Assembly: GCF_020405205.1 (NCBI RefSeq)
Contig: NZ_CP084469.1
Span: forward strand, 2,914,001-2,978,000
Direction: 5' to 3'
Length of the DNA stretch: 64,000 nt
From: Natrinema salinisoli
Lineage (GTDB): Archaea; Halobacteriota; Halobacteria; Halobacteriales; Natrialbaceae
In this document: positions 25,753 through 35,159 of the stretch, piece after piece
Layout: each line of letters opens with the position of its first letter
Position numbering within the stretch: position 1 is the first letter of the stretch
The notes under the pieces: model-generated
What the model saw: only the letters and a program-made list of their open reading frames with translations
Told to the model about the DNA's origin: nothing
The model's database searches: none
Position numbers and translations under genes: made by a program

Positions 25753-26613
25753 GTGTCGACTCCATCGAACGCCGATCCGGCACGGGTGGTGTCAATGCTA
25801 ACCCCGCCAACCGAAACAACCGTTCCGACCGATCGAAACCGCCAATTAGGCCTGTCTCTCCTGGTCGTCGACGACGACGACCGGATAGCTGCGGCCGTCG
25901 AACGATCGTTCAACGGCGACGGAGCCGACGTCGTCGTCGAAACCGTGGCGACGCTCGAGGACGCCTGGAACCGAGTCGACGACGTCGATTGCCTCGTCAT
26001 CGCGTCGGAACCGGACACCGACGAGGCGACCCGCGACGACGCGCCCGAGATCGACGTCGAAGACCTGAACGACCGGCTCGAGGCGATCGAGACCAACGCG
26101 CCCGAGCTGCCGACTGTCGTCCTCGTGCCGGAGCGAACCGCCGAAATCGCACGCACGGTTCGGTCGCACGACTGGACCGCCGTTCTCGAGGAGTCCGAGA
26201 TCGGCGATCGACTCGCCGACCGCGTCCACGGCCTCCTCGAGCGGCGTCGACTGGCCGCGCTGTCGCGACGGTCCCTGGCGAGCATCGAGTTCGCCGGGGC
26301 CGCCATCGCAGTCGTCGACCCAAGCGGCGACGTCCAGTTCGCGAGTCGGTCCTTCGCGATGCAGTTCGGCGACGATACCGACGCCATCGCCGGCACGCCC
26401 TGGCGGGAGTTGTTTACCGACGCCGCCGTCGATCACCTCGAGTCGGCGGCGATTCCGATGGTCGCGGACGGATGGCAGTGGACCGGTACCTGCACCGGCC
26501 GCCGACGGACTGGTGAGACGTTCCCGGCCCGCGTGCGCCTCGGGAGCCTCGAGGACGGCAGTCTGGTAGTCGGGCTCGACGGAGGCGAGCATCGCGACGG
26601 GCTCGAGGACTGA
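25753..26613 (+). CDS. Pseudo-receiver plus PAS domain protein
   Basis: A 286-residue soluble signalling protein. Residues about 33-155 look like a CheY-type receiver: LSLLVVDDDDRIAAAV keeps the acidic pocket, but strand 3 reads VDCLVIASEPD where the phosphorylated Asp is expected, and the usual 'K-P' is replaced in AVLEESEI. It is therefore probably not phosphorylated. Residues about 175-275 form a PAS domain (AIAVVDPSGDVQFASRSF, MQFGDDTDAIAGTPWRELF). No output or kinase domain follows. The GTG at 25753 begins 3 bp after the HalOD1 stop; ATG 25795 is an alternative start. Together with HalOD1 and the neighbouring Bat-like protein it suggests a local signalling module. Confidence 0.7.
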   Translation: MSTPSNADPARVVSMLTPPTETTVPTDRNRQLGLSLLVVDDDDRIAAAVERSFNGDGADVVVETVATLEDAWNRVDDVDCLVIASEPDTDEATRDDAPEIDVEDLNDRLEAIETNAPELPTVVLVPERTAEIARTVRSHDWTAVLEESEIGDRLADRVHGLLERRRLAALSRRSLASIEFAGAAIAVVDPSGDVQFASRSFAMQFGDDTDAIAGTPWRELFTDAAVDHLESAAIPMVADGWQWTGTCTGRRRTGETFPARVRLGSLEDGSLVVGLDGGEHRDGLED

Positions 26614-26871
26614 TTCGGTGACGCTCGTGCGTTGCCGTTCACGTTCCGACACGCAACGGGTATCGTAGCCACCGAAAGCCGGTGCAACCGAATCGTAGGA
26701 TTACGTTGTGAGTCGTGTACGAATCGGTTCAGTGGCTACGATAGCGAGCACCCCGTCGCGTTCGCTCGTCCGCCGGAAGGAAGACGTCAGAACGAGATTG
26801 AGACGTAGCTCCGTTGATCGGTCGCCCGAAGAGACGAGGTGCGATTCGACGGGAGAGCGGTCAGGGCGAGC

Positions 26872-28161
26872 CTACGTCCCGTGGTCCCAGCTGTCCATGT
26901 ACTCGCGCTGGGTGTCGGTCAGCGAATCGAAGGCGACGCCCTCGGCCTCGAGTTTGATCTCGGCGATCTCCTTGTCGAGTTCGTCGGGGACGTCGTGGAC
27001 GCCGGCATCGTAGGCGTCGCCGTTCTCGAGCATTTCCCGCACGCAGACGGCCTGAATACCGAACGACTGGTCCATGACCTCGACGGGGTGGCCCAGCGAG
27101 ACGGGCGCGGCCAGGTTGACGAGTCGGCCCTCGGCGATGACGTTCAGTTTGCGGCCGTCGGCCATCTCGTAGGCCTCGACGCCGTCTCGCGCTTCGTAGC
27201 GGTCGACCGCGAGGTCGTCGAGCGCCTCGAGGTCGATCTCGATGTCGAAGTGACCCGCGTTGGCCAGCAGGACGCCGTCCTGCATCTTCTCGAAGTGGTC
27301 TTCGACGATGACGTCGCGGTTGCCGGTCGTCGTCAGGAAGACGTCGCCGACTTCGGCGGCTTCCGCCATCGGCATGACCTCGTAGCCCTCCATGTGGGCC
27401 TCGAGGGCGCGCCGTGGCTCGACTTCGGTGACGATCACGTTGGCGTTCTGGCCCGACGCCTTCTGGGCGACGCCCTTGCCGCAGTAGCCGTAGCCCGCGA
27501 CGACGACGTTTTTGCCGGCCCACGAGAGGTTCGTAGTCATGGCGATGGAGGCCAGCGAGGACTCGCCGGTGCCGTGGACGTTATCGAAGAGGCGTTTCAT
27601 CGGCGTGTCGTTCACAGCAAATACGGGATAGTCGAGCGCGCCGTCGGCGTCCATCGCGCGCAGACGGTGAACGCCGGTCGTCGTCTCCTCGGCACCGCCG
27701 ACGATACCGTCGATCAGTTCGGGGTAGTCCTCGTGGATCGCGGCGACGAGGTCCATCCCGTCGTCGACGGTGATCGTCGGCTCGTGGGCGATGACGGCCT
27801 CGATGGCCGCGTAGTACTCCTCGTCGTCGACGCCGCGCTTGGCGTAGCTCGTGATGTTCTCGTGGGTATCGAGCGCCGCCGAGACGTCGTCGTGCGTCGA
27901 GAGCGGGTTACAGCCGGTGATGGCGACCTCCGCGCCACCTTCCGCGAGCGTCTCGACAAGCATCGCCGTCTTGGCCTCGACGTGCATCGCCATGCCGATG
28001 CGCTCGCCCTCGAAGGGCTGGTCGGCGACGAACTCCTCGCGAACGTGCTCGAGGATCGGCATGTGTTGGGCGGCCCAGTCCATCTTCCGGCGTCCCTCCT
28101 CGCGAGCGGACTCGAGGTCGTCCAGCTGCTCGCTGATCGGGGGATACTCGGTGTCTGTCAT
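26872..28161 (-). CDS. ahcY: S-adenosyl-L-homocysteine hydrolase
   Basis: NAD-dependent cleavage of S-adenosylhomocysteine to adenosine and homocysteine, removing the product inhibitor of SAM-dependent methylation. The 429-residue protein shows KTAMLVETLAEGGAEVAITGCNP, the catalytic region NDTPMKRLFDNVHGTGES, the NAD-binding loop VVVAGYGYCGKGVAQKA, and the C-terminal SFGIQAVCVREML and REYMDSWDHGT. ATG 28161 (MTDTEYPPIS) fits archaeal homologues. A deaminase that can act on 5'-deoxyadenosine or SAH is encoded 1 kb upstream on the same strand, with a secreted protein between them. A single-gene unit is likely. Confidence 0.95.
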   Translation of the reverse strand: MTDTEYPPISEQLDDLESAREEGRRKMDWAAQHMPILEHVREEFVADQPFEGERIGMAMHVEAKTAMLVETLAEGGAEVAITGCNPLSTHDDVSAALDTHENITSYAKRGVDDEEYYAAIEAVIAHEPTITVDDGMDLVAAIHEDYPELIDGIVGGAEETTTGVHRLRAMDADGALDYPVFAVNDTPMKRLFDNVHGTGESSLASIAMTTNLSWAGKNVVVAGYGYCGKGVAQKASGQNANVIVTEVEPRRALEAHMEGYEVMPMAEAAEVGDVFLTTTGNRDVIVEDHFEKMQDGVLLANAGHFDIEIDLEALDDLAVDRYEARDGVEAYEMADGRKLNVIAEGRLVNLAAPVSLGHPVEVMDQSFGIQAVCVREMLENGDAYDAGVHDVPDELDKEIAEIKLEAEGVAFDSLTDTQREYMDSWDHGT

Positions 28162-28446
28162 GGGTCGACTGAGTGGGAGTAGGGCCAAAACGCTACCGAA
28201 CCGTACCGGCGAACGGTGGCGCGGCGGCCCGGTTTCGGCAGCGGAGACGTGTCCGTACGGGATTGAAAAACGATCGGCGAAGGTGGTGGGTGATCCGCAA
28301 TCGCTACGTGCCTTTTCGATCGGGGCGGTCAGCATCGACCGCGACCGCCGCGATCGGGTACCGACACCGGCGACGGCCGCTTTGGTGTGGCAGCGACGTC
28401 GACCGGCATCAGTCGTTCGAACGCGAATCTGAATCGCTATCCGTCG

Positions 28447-29097
28447 TTAGTTGCCGGCGTTACTCGGCGGGCCGCCGCCGTTTCCACCATTGTTGCCGGA
28501 CGGACCGCCGTCGCTCGGCGGGCCACGCTTGTCGTCCTCGTCGTCACCGTCGTCCTGACCGGACTGGCCGACGTCACTCGGTGGGCCTCGCTTGTCATCG
28601 TCTTCGCCCGGCGGGCCGGGGTCGCTCGGCGGGCCGGCGTGCGCGGGTGCGTTACCCGGGTTGTTCTCGACGACGAAGCTCGCGACCGACAGACCGATCG
28701 AGTCGTTGGAGTCGTTCGATTCGTTCTGCAGATTCTCGACGTAATCGGAGACGAGGGATCCGAAGTTCGTTTCGTTGTCCTCGGTCTCGTTGTCGTCCGT
28801 CTCGTTTCCGTCTAACTCGTCCTCGGTCTCGTTATCTTCTGTATCGTTATCGAGAGTTTCGTTGTCCTCAGCGTCGTTGAGGGTCTCGTTATCCTCGGTG
28901 TCGTTATCGAGGTCATCAGTATCGTTGTCGTCGGTCTCGTTGTCCGTCGTGTTATCCGCTGCGAGCGAGAACGTCGCATCGCCGTCGACGGACGCCGCAT
29001 CGGCCCCGCCCGTATCGGCCGCTGCGGCCATCGGTGCGAAGACGGACGCGACCATCGCGACCGCCAGTACAAGTGCAAAGAGTCGGTTCTGTCTCAT
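28447..29097 (-). CDS. Secreted low-complexity acidic protein, rich in N-glycosylation sequons
   Basis: A 216-residue protein of no recognised family. A Sec signal peptide (LFALVLAVAMVASVFAPMAAA) is followed by an acidic region (about 48-110) built of short repeats such as DNETED, with about 14 N-x-S/T sequons in total when the following QNESNDSNDS is included. A short ordered-looking part (GLSVASFVVENNPGN) leads to a Gly/Pro/Ser-rich tail with four copies of GPPS(D/N), two of them inside DDKRGPPSD. No C-terminal membrane or PGF-CTERM anchor is seen, so it is probably released or held in the S-layer. The function is unknown. It stands alone with an AT-rich upstream region (29100-29220). Confidence 0.75.
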   Translation of the reverse strand: MRQNRLFALVLAVAMVASVFAPMAAAADTGGADAASVDGDATFSLAADNTTDNETDDNDTDDLDNDTEDNETLNDAEDNETLDNDTEDNETEDELDGNETDDNETEDNETNFGSLVSDYVENLQNESNDSNDSIGLSVASFVVENNPGNAPAHAGPPSDPGPPGEDDDKRGPPSDVGQSGQDDGDDEDDKRGPPSDGGPSGNNGGNGGGPPSNAGN

Positions 29098-29226
29098 TCC
29101 GAGTCGAACATTCAGTGATTCCTGAATAAACCCCTCCGGCAGTTCGATCAGTTCGAAGACTTGTCTCGAGCGATAAGAAGCGTTTATACCGTTTATAGAC
29201 TTTTTTGAGAGTTCAACTCGCGGTCA

Positions 29227-30522
29227 TCACTCGACACGGGCGGCCAGCGCGTCGGCCGCTTCAAGCGCGCGCTCCCGAACACCGGCTTCGTCCAGCGTCA
29301 GCACCTCGCGGTCGCGCATGAGCACGTCTCCGTCGCAGACGGTGTGGCGCACGTCGGCCGCCGCGGCAGCGTACGCGAGGTGGCTCACGAGGTCGTGACG
29401 CGGCGTCAGGTGGGGCGCCTCGAGGTCGATCACCGCGAGATCGGCCGGTGCGCCAGCCTCGAGACGGCCCGACTCGAGGCCGATCGCGTCGGCGCTTCCT
29501 CGCGTCAGCATGTCGACGACGGCCTCGGCAGGGACCGCGCTGGCGTCGTCGGCGGCCAGTTTACCAAGCATGGCCGCGTCGCGGGCTTCGTCGAGCATCG
29601 AGAGGTCGTTGTTCGAGGCCGCGCCGTCCGTCCCGAGGCCGACGGTGACGCCCGCCTCGCGCATGCGTTCGACCGGGGCCATCCCGCTCGCCAGTTTCAT
29701 GTTCGAGGCCGGACAGTGGATCACGCCGGTGCCGGCCTCGGCGAGCAGCTCGATCTCCGACTCGTCGACGTGGACGCCGTGGGCGACGAAGTCCTCGGAC
29801 TCGAGGAGACCGTGCTCAGCGGCGTAATCGAGGGGGCGCTGGCCGTGTTCGTCGACGATCGGTGCGACTTCGTCCTCCGTCTCGTTGGCGTGATAGTGGA
29901 TCGGAACGCTCGCCTCCCGCGCTTCGGGAACGAACTCCGCGAGGTACTCGCTGCCGACGGTCGTCAGCGAGTGGGGCATGAAGGCCGTCGAAATCCGGCC
30001 GTCGGCCGCACCGTCGTACTCGCGAGCGATCTCGAGGCTCGTTTTCGCGTCCTCGCGGGCCGCCTCGCCGTCTTTCCCGACGGTGACGATTCCGTGCCCG
30101 AGACGGGCTCGGACGCCGGCCGCCTCGACCGCGTCGGCGACCTCCGGGACGTGAAAGTACATGTCCGCGAACGCGGTGACGCCCGACCGTATCAGCTCGA
30201 GCAGGCCCAGTTCCGCACCCGCGCGGACGTCCTCGGGCGTTAGCTCCCCCTCGGCAGGCCAGATGTCCTCCTGAAGCCACGCCTCGAGCGGTTTGTCGTC
30301 GGCGTACCCCCGCAGGAGCGTCATCGCGACGTGGCAGTGGCCGTTGACGAACCCCGGCGTCACGAGCGAGTCCGCGGCGTCGAGGGTGTCGTCGGCGTCG
30401 CCCGCGAGATCGGGACCGATCTCGAGGATTTCGCCGACGTCTCGATCGATCAGTACGTCCGCAGCCGCCACCGTCAGGTCGGGTCGGAGGACCCGCCCGT
30501 CGGTGATCGCAAGCGTCGTCAT
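29227..30522 (-). CDS. dadD: Amidohydrolase, 5'-deoxyadenosine/SAH/MTA deaminase type
   Basis: Zinc-dependent aminohydrolase of 431 residues that would deaminate adenosine-type nucleosides. Metal ligands are visible in GFVNGHCHVAMTLLRG (H-x-H), HYHANETEDE (His and Glu), VAHGVHVDE (His) and VGLGTDGAASNN (Asp). The TDGAASNN segment and LVTPGFVN are typical of the MtaD/SAH deaminase group. In methanogens the DadD enzyme converts 5'-deoxyadenosine and SAH to inosine forms for salvage. The genome also has SAH hydrolase 1 kb away, so here the main substrate may be 5'-deoxyadenosine or methylthioadenosine. It is divergent from the SpoIIM-like gene. The exact substrate is inferred. Confidence 0.82.
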   Translation of the reverse strand: MTTLAITDGRVLRPDLTVAAADVLIDRDVGEILEIGPDLAGDADDTLDAADSLVTPGFVNGHCHVAMTLLRGYADDKPLEAWLQEDIWPAEGELTPEDVRAGAELGLLELIRSGVTAFADMYFHVPEVADAVEAAGVRARLGHGIVTVGKDGEAAREDAKTSLEIAREYDGAADGRISTAFMPHSLTTVGSEYLAEFVPEAREASVPIHYHANETEDEVAPIVDEHGQRPLDYAAEHGLLESEDFVAHGVHVDESEIELLAEAGTGVIHCPASNMKLASGMAPVERMREAGVTVGLGTDGAASNNDLSMLDEARDAAMLGKLAADDASAVPAEAVVDMLTRGSADAIGLESGRLEAGAPADLAVIDLEAPHLTPRHDLVSHLAYAAAAADVRHTVCDGDVLMRDREVLTLDEAGVRERALEAADALAARVE

Positions 30523-30623
30523 TGACTCACCGTTCTCGTCGGGCGGCCTTATACTGTCGATCCGCTGGGCAGTATCCCGACCCCGGTCGCCGGGTTTATG
30601 GTTTCTTTCGATGACGTATCCGT

Positions 30624-31298
30624 ATGGATTCCGGGACGCGATACGACGACGACCGCCGCGAGGACGGGTATCCGCCCGGCGAGGCGCTCACGGACGCGTG
30701 GAACGAGCACCGCCGGTACGTCGGGTTCGCGGCCGGCCTGTTCGGTCTCGGCGTCCTCATCGGCGTCGTCCTCTTTGCGGCCGGCTACAACCTGCTCGAG
30801 ATTATCCAGGACGCGCTCGGAGAACCCCTCTTCCCCGACATCGGCGAGCAGAGTCGCATCGAACTGGCACGCTTCTTGTTTGTGAACAACACGCAGGCGT
30901 TCTTCCTGTCGATCCTCGGTGCGTTGACGCTCGGGCTCCTCACCGCCTGGGCGATGCTGTTCAACGGTGTCATCGTCGGGAACGTCGCCGCCATCGTCAC
31001 GGAGAACGTCGGATTCGACTACATCCTCGTCGGACTGCTCCCCCACGGAATCTTCGAACTTCCCGCGCTCTTCATCGCCGCCGGCGTCGGCTTCCGGCTG
31101 CTCTACCGATTCGGCGAGCGGATTTTCGGCACGCGCGACGCGATCGTCACGAAACCCTACGTGTACCGAACCGGCCTCCTCGTCTTGGTCGGCTGGTTGC
31201 TGCTCGTCGTGGCAGCGTTCGTCGAGGCCTTCGTCACGCCCGCGCTGCTCGAGACCCTGTTCGCCGACCGGCTCGAGGGACTGAGCGCGGCACCGTAG
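30624..31298 (+). CDS. SpoIIM-like (DUF95) membrane protein
   Basis: A 224-residue membrane protein of the stage II sporulation protein M family, which is widespread in non-sporulating prokaryotes. About five hydrophobic helices are seen, with the family segments NNTQAFFLSILGALTLGLLT, FNGVIVGNVAA and LLPHGIFELPALFIAAGVGF. The PHGIFELPA motif is strongly conserved in the family. The function outside sporulation is not established; roles in membrane remodelling or transport have been suggested. The short acidic N terminus begins MDSGTRYDDDRRE. It is divergent from the deaminase gene and is followed after 113 bp by a lipoprotein gene on the same strand. Confidence 0.82.
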   Translation: MDSGTRYDDDRREDGYPPGEALTDAWNEHRRYVGFAAGLFGLGVLIGVVLFAAGYNLLEIIQDALGEPLFPDIGEQSRIELARFLFVNNTQAFFLSILGALTLGLLTAWAMLFNGVIVGNVAAIVTENVGFDYILVGLLPHGIFELPALFIAAGVGFRLLYRFGERIFGTRDAIVTKPYVYRTGLLVLVGWLLLVVAAFVEAFVTPALLETLFADRLEGLSAAP

Positions 31299-31411
31299 CG
31301 ACCACTTGCCCCCGTTCAACGACTCTTTCGACGGATTTCGCGGGCCTGAACGATCGTGAACGGATCCAATGGTCGCTCCCCTTTTTCTCTGCGAGGTGAC
31401 TGTGTCCCGAT

Positions 31412-32383
31412 GTGAACAGACGCGCAATCCAACTGGTACTCGTTGCAGCACTCGTCGCAATCGCCGGGTGCACCGGCGGTATGGGCGGGGACCTGACGAA
31501 CGATTCGACGACTGATGACTCCTCCGTGACGGACTCGGACGGCGGCGCGGGAACGGCCGCGTTCTACGTCAGCGACGAGCCGAACGTGATCGACGACTTC
31601 GAACACCTCAACGTGACGATCACGAAAGTCGGGTTCAAGAAGGCCGGCGATGGAGGCGACGATGACTCGAACGAAACCGACGAAGACGACACGAACGAGT
31701 CCGACGACGAGTCGACCGACGAAGAGGCGGATGACGACGAATCGTCCAACGAGACGACCGACGACAGTGAATCAACCAACGAAACCGACGAAGAGACAGA
31801 CGGCAACGAATCGGAAGCGGAAGACGAGGAGGCAGGTGGAGACGATGACGGCGACGAGAGCGACGGCGGATGGGTCGAGCACGACGTCGACAACCGGACG
31901 GTCGACCTCACCGAGCTGAAAGGCGCGAACGCGTCCATGATCGACGAGTTCGAGCTGCCGGCCGGCGACTACGAGAAGGTCTTCATCTACGTCAGCGACA
32001 CCGAGGGTATCCTGACCGACGGAAGCGAGACGAAGGTGAAACTACCCAGCAACAAGCTCCAGATCAACTCGAAATTCACCATCGGTGACGGCGAGCGGGT
32101 CGACTTCGTCTACGACATCGCACCCCACAAGGCCGGCAACAGCGGGAAGTACATCCTCAAGCCGGTGATCAGCCAGAGCGGAACGGGTGACAAGGTCGAG
32201 ATCAACGATATCGACAAGGACGACGAGGCGGAGGACGAGAGCGAAGACGAGACCGACGAGGAGAGCGAGGAAGAAACGGACGACGAAGAGACGGACGACG
32301 AAGACGCGCAAGCGGACGACGAACAGCAGGCCAACGAAACCGACGGGAACGAAACTACCATGGAAATGGCCCCTCTCCGGTAG
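31412..32383 (+). CDS. DUF4382-type lipoprotein with acidic low-complexity insertions
   Basis: A 323-residue predicted lipoprotein. The signal ends in lipobox VAIAGC (Cys20), then a Gly/Ser/Asp linker. The DUF4382-like beta domain begins AFYVSDEPNVIDDFEHLNVTI and KVGFKKAG. It is interrupted by an Asp/Glu/Ser/Thr insertion of about 80 residues with several N-glycosylation sequons, and resumes at GWVEHDVDNRTVDLTELKGA with VFIYVSDTEGIL and PSNKLQINSKFTI. The C terminus is a second very acidic repeat region (about 270-315). The start is GTG. Surface-exposed, function unknown. DUF4382 itself is normally continuous at this strand pair, so the insertion is unusual. Confidence 0.75.
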   Translation: MNRRAIQLVLVAALVAIAGCTGGMGGDLTNDSTTDDSSVTDSDGGAGTAAFYVSDEPNVIDDFEHLNVTITKVGFKKAGDGGDDDSNETDEDDTNESDDESTDEEADDDESSNETTDDSESTNETDEETDGNESEAEDEEAGGDDDGDESDGGWVEHDVDNRTVDLTELKGANASMIDEFELPAGDYEKVFIYVSDTEGILTDGSETKVKLPSNKLQINSKFTIGDGERVDFVYDIAPHKAGNSGKYILKPVISQSGTGDKVEINDIDKDDEAEDESEDETDEESEEETDDEETDDEDAQADDEQQANETDGNETTMEMAPLR

Positions 32384-32460
32384 TATCGGTTCCGTCGATT
32401 CGACACCATACGAGAACGCTATTCTTTGAACGACTCACCGATCCCGTCCAGCACCGCCGA

Positions 32461-35052
32461 TCACCGCCGGAGCCGACCGAACAGTTCGTAGTCGCGGTCG
32501 GGCGTGTACCGGCGGAACAGCAGGCTGTTCGAGAGCACCGACACGGACGACAGCGCCATCGCCCCGGCCGCGAGGACCGGCTGGAGCAAGCCCAGCGAGG
32601 CCAGCGGAATCAGCGTCGTGTTGTACCCCAGCGCCCAGACCAGGTTCTGCTTGATCTTCTGCAGCGTCGCCTCGGAGATGCGGATCGCCTTCACCACGTC
32701 GAGGGGATCGTCGCGCATCAGCGTCACGTCCGCCGCCTCGATGGCCACGTCGGTCCCGGAACCGATAGCGGTGCCGACGTAGGCGACGGCGAGCGCCGGC
32801 GCGTCGTTGACCCCGTCGCCGACCATCATCGCCTTTCGACCGTCGGACTGGATGTCTTCGACGGCGTCAGCCTTGTCTTCGGGGAGGACCCCCGCCCGGA
32901 CGTTGTCCGGATCGATTCCGACCCGTTCGGCGACGGCGCGGGCCGTCCGCTCGTTGTCGCCGGTGATCATCATGACGTCGAGATCGCGTTCCTGCAGGGC
33001 AGCGACCGCCTCGGTCGAACTCTCCTTGACCGAGTCGGCGTCCGCGACCACGCCCACGACTTCGCCGTCGGCCGCGACCAGCATCGCGGTCTTGCCCTCT
33101 TGCTCGAGCCGTTCCATCTCGTCGCCTGCGGATGACGGATCCACGCCGTTTTCCTCGAGCAGCCGCCGGTTGCCGACCAGGACCTCACGACCGTCGACGG
33201 TCGCCCGAACGCCCTGTCCGGGGACGTTCTCGAACTCGTCGGGATCGGATAGCTCGAGGCCGCGTTCCTCGGCACCCGCGACGATCGCCTGTGCGAGCGG
33301 GTGTTCGCTGTTGCGCTCGGCGCTGGCGGCGAGGCGGAGCACCGCGTCCTCGTCGAGCGATTCGCGAGCGGCCAGCGCGCCGCCGTCAGTAGCCGCGTCG
33401 CCGCCGTCCGTGGCAGCCCGCTCTCCCTCGAGCGCGACCACGTCGGTCAGCGTCATCTCGCCGGTCGTCAGCGTCCCGGTCTTGTCGAAGACGACGGTGT
33501 CGACGTCCTTCGCGCGCTCCAAGATATCACCGCCCTTGAACAGGACGCCGTTTTGCGCGCCGAGGGTGCTGCCGACCATCGTCGCCGCGGGCGTCGCCAG
33601 TCCGAGCGCGCAGGGACAGGCGATCAACACCGCGGAGGCGAAGACGACGACCGCGAACTCGAACGTCGAGAGGGCGGCCGGGCCGCCGCCGACGAGGTCC
33701 AATATCGGCACCGCGCCGCCGATAGCGGCCAGTGTCTCGGGGAAAGCGAACCAGAGGAGCCCCCAGAAGATCGCGTTGAGGATGACCGCGGGGACGAAGT
33801 ACGCCGAAATCCGATCCGCCAGATTCTGAATCTCCGGCTGGCGCGATTGGGCTTCCTTGACCGTCTGGACGATCCCCTGCAGCGCGGTGTCCTCGCCGAC
33901 CTTCGTCGCCTCGACGACCAGCACGCCGTTCTCGTTGATCGTCGATCCGATCACCTCGTCGCCGTCTTCCTTTTCGACGGGCACGGACTCACCGGTCACC
34001 ATCGACTCGTCGACGGCGGACTGGCCGTCCACGACGACGCCGTCCGTCGGAATCTTCTCTCCCGGCCGCACTTTCATCCGGTCACCGACTTCCACGTCCT
34101 CGAGCGGGACCTCCTCCTCGGTCCCGTCCTCGTCGACCAGCGTCGCCGTCTCGGCCTCCATCTCGAGGAGTTTCCGCAGCGCGTCGCCGGCCTGGCCCTT
34201 CGAGCGGGCCTCGAGGTAGTTGCCCAGCGTGATGAACACGAGGATCAGGACGGCGGTGTCGAAGTAGAGGTTCCCCGCGAGCTGGTCCAGCAGGACGACG
34301 AGGCTGTAGACGTACGCCGTCGAAGCGCCCAGCGCGATCAACACGTCCATGTTGGCGGTCCGGTTTTTCACGAGCGCCGTGTAGGAGTTCGCGAGGAACT
34401 CGCGGCCGAGCACGACGTAGACGGGCGTCGCGAGCAGGAACTCGACCCAGCCGAATTCGACGCCGAAGACCCTCCCCGGCACGTACGCGCCCCCGAGCAG
34501 GAACTTATCTGCGAGGAAGAACAGGAACGGGACCGACAGGATCGCCCCGAACAGGGTCAGGCGGAGCTGCTTGCGGATCTCCGCCTGTCGGGCCGCGTCG
34601 CGACGCTCCTGATCCGACTCCTCGCCGCCGTCGTCGCGTACGGGCGTGTAGCCGGCGTCTTCGATCGCCTCGTAGAGCGCGTCGAGCGAGACGTCGCGGG
34701 GGTTGTACTCGACGCCGGCCTCGTCGGTCGCGTAGTTGACCTCCGCGCCGATGACGCCGGGCACGGACTCCAGTGCCGACTCGTTCGTCTCGGCGCAGTT
34801 CGCGCAGGTCATGTCCGTGATCCCGATCGACCGGCTCGCGCGTTCGGCCTCGTAGCCGGCGTCCTCGATGGCCGCGTAGATCTCGGCGAGCGATACCTCC
34901 TCGGGGTCGTACTCGACGCTTCCCTCGTCGGTGGCGAAGTTCGCGTTCGCCTCGGACACGCCGTCGAGGGACTCCAGGGCACTACCGATCGTCTGCGAGC
35001 AGTTCGCGCAGCTCATGCCCCGAATGTCCAGCTGTGCAGTTCGGGTACTCAT
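32461..35052 (-). CDS. copA: Copper-exporting P1B-type ATPase CopA
   Basis: An 863-residue membrane ATPase that would expel Cu(I). Two N-terminal HMA metal-binding domains carry GMSCANC (Cys15/18) and DMTCANC (Cys83/86). About eight membrane helices follow, with the ion-binding motif [10 protein letters not shown]. Also present are the actuator TGES, phosphorylation motif [20 protein letters not shown] and hinge [14 protein letters not shown] Gly/Ala-rich stretch in the nucleotide-binding region (about 33371-33430) is a small insertion. The upstream neighbour on the same strand is an Lrp regulator with a metal-sensing tail, and CopZ is divergent from that regulator, so the three genes form a copper-response unit. 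Confidence 0.95.
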   Translation of the reverse strand: MSTRTAQLDIRGMSCANCSQTIGSALESLDGVSEANANFATDEGSVEYDPEEVSLAEIYAAIEDAGYEAERASRSIGITDMTCANCAETNESALESVPGVIGAEVNYATDEAGVEYNPRDVSLDALYEAIEDAGYTPVRDDGGEESDQERRDAARQAEIRKQLRLTLFGAILSVPFLFFLADKFLLGGAYVPGRVFGVEFGWVEFLLATPVYVVLGREFLANSYTALVKNRTANMDVLIALGASTAYVYSLVVLLDQLAGNLYFDTAVLILVFITLGNYLEARSKGQAGDALRKLLEMEAETATLVDEDGTEEEVPLEDVEVGDRMKVRPGEKIPTDGVVVDGQSAVDESMVTGESVPVEKEDGDEVIGSTINENGVLVVEATKVGEDTALQGIVQTVKEAQSRQPEIQNLADRISAYFVPAVILNAIFWGLLWFAFPETLAAIGGAVPILDLVGGGPAALSTFEFAVVVFASAVLIACPCALGLATPAATMVGSTLGAQNGVLFKGGDILERAKDVDTVVFDKTGTLTTGEMTLTDVVALEGERAATDGGDAATDGGALAARESLDEDAVLRLAASAERNSEHPLAQAIVAGAEERGLELSDPDEFENVPGQGVRATVDGREVLVGNRRLLEENGVDPSSAGDEMERLEQEGKTAMLVAADGEVVGVVADADSVKESSTEAVAALQERDLDVMMITGDNERTARAVAERVGIDPDNVRAGVLPEDKADAVEDIQSDGRKAMMVGDGVNDAPALAVAYVGTAIGSGTDVAIEAADVTLMRDDPLDVVKAIRISEATLQKIKQNLVWALGYNTTLIPLASLGLLQPVLAAGAMALSSVSVLSNSLLFRRYTPDRDYELFGRLRR

Positions 35053-35100
35053 TACTGACTAGTAGGGGATCCCGTCTTACCCCCTTTACTGATCAGAAGT

Positions 35101-35126
35101 CAAAGAGAACCGGGACGCGTTCTTTG
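35101..35126. promoter_or_regulatory. Imperfect inverted repeat upstream of copA
   Basis: CAAAGAGAAC and GTTCTTTG face each other across 8 bp, about 50-75 bp before the copA start and upstream of a TATA-like segment (tttactgatc on the plus strand, 35085-35094). CAAAGAA-type words also occur in the lrp-copZ interval. A binding site for the neighbouring metal-sensing Lrp protein is possible but inferred. Confidence 0.35.
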
Positions 35127-35159
35127 GAATCGAAACTCAGCAACCGTCCTCGGGTCGCA

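Noticed and set aside
28750-28960. Short direct DNA repeats (cgttgtcctcggtctcgtt-like) as a possible regulatory array
   Set aside because: They lie inside a coding frame with a good signal peptide and encode DNET-type residues.
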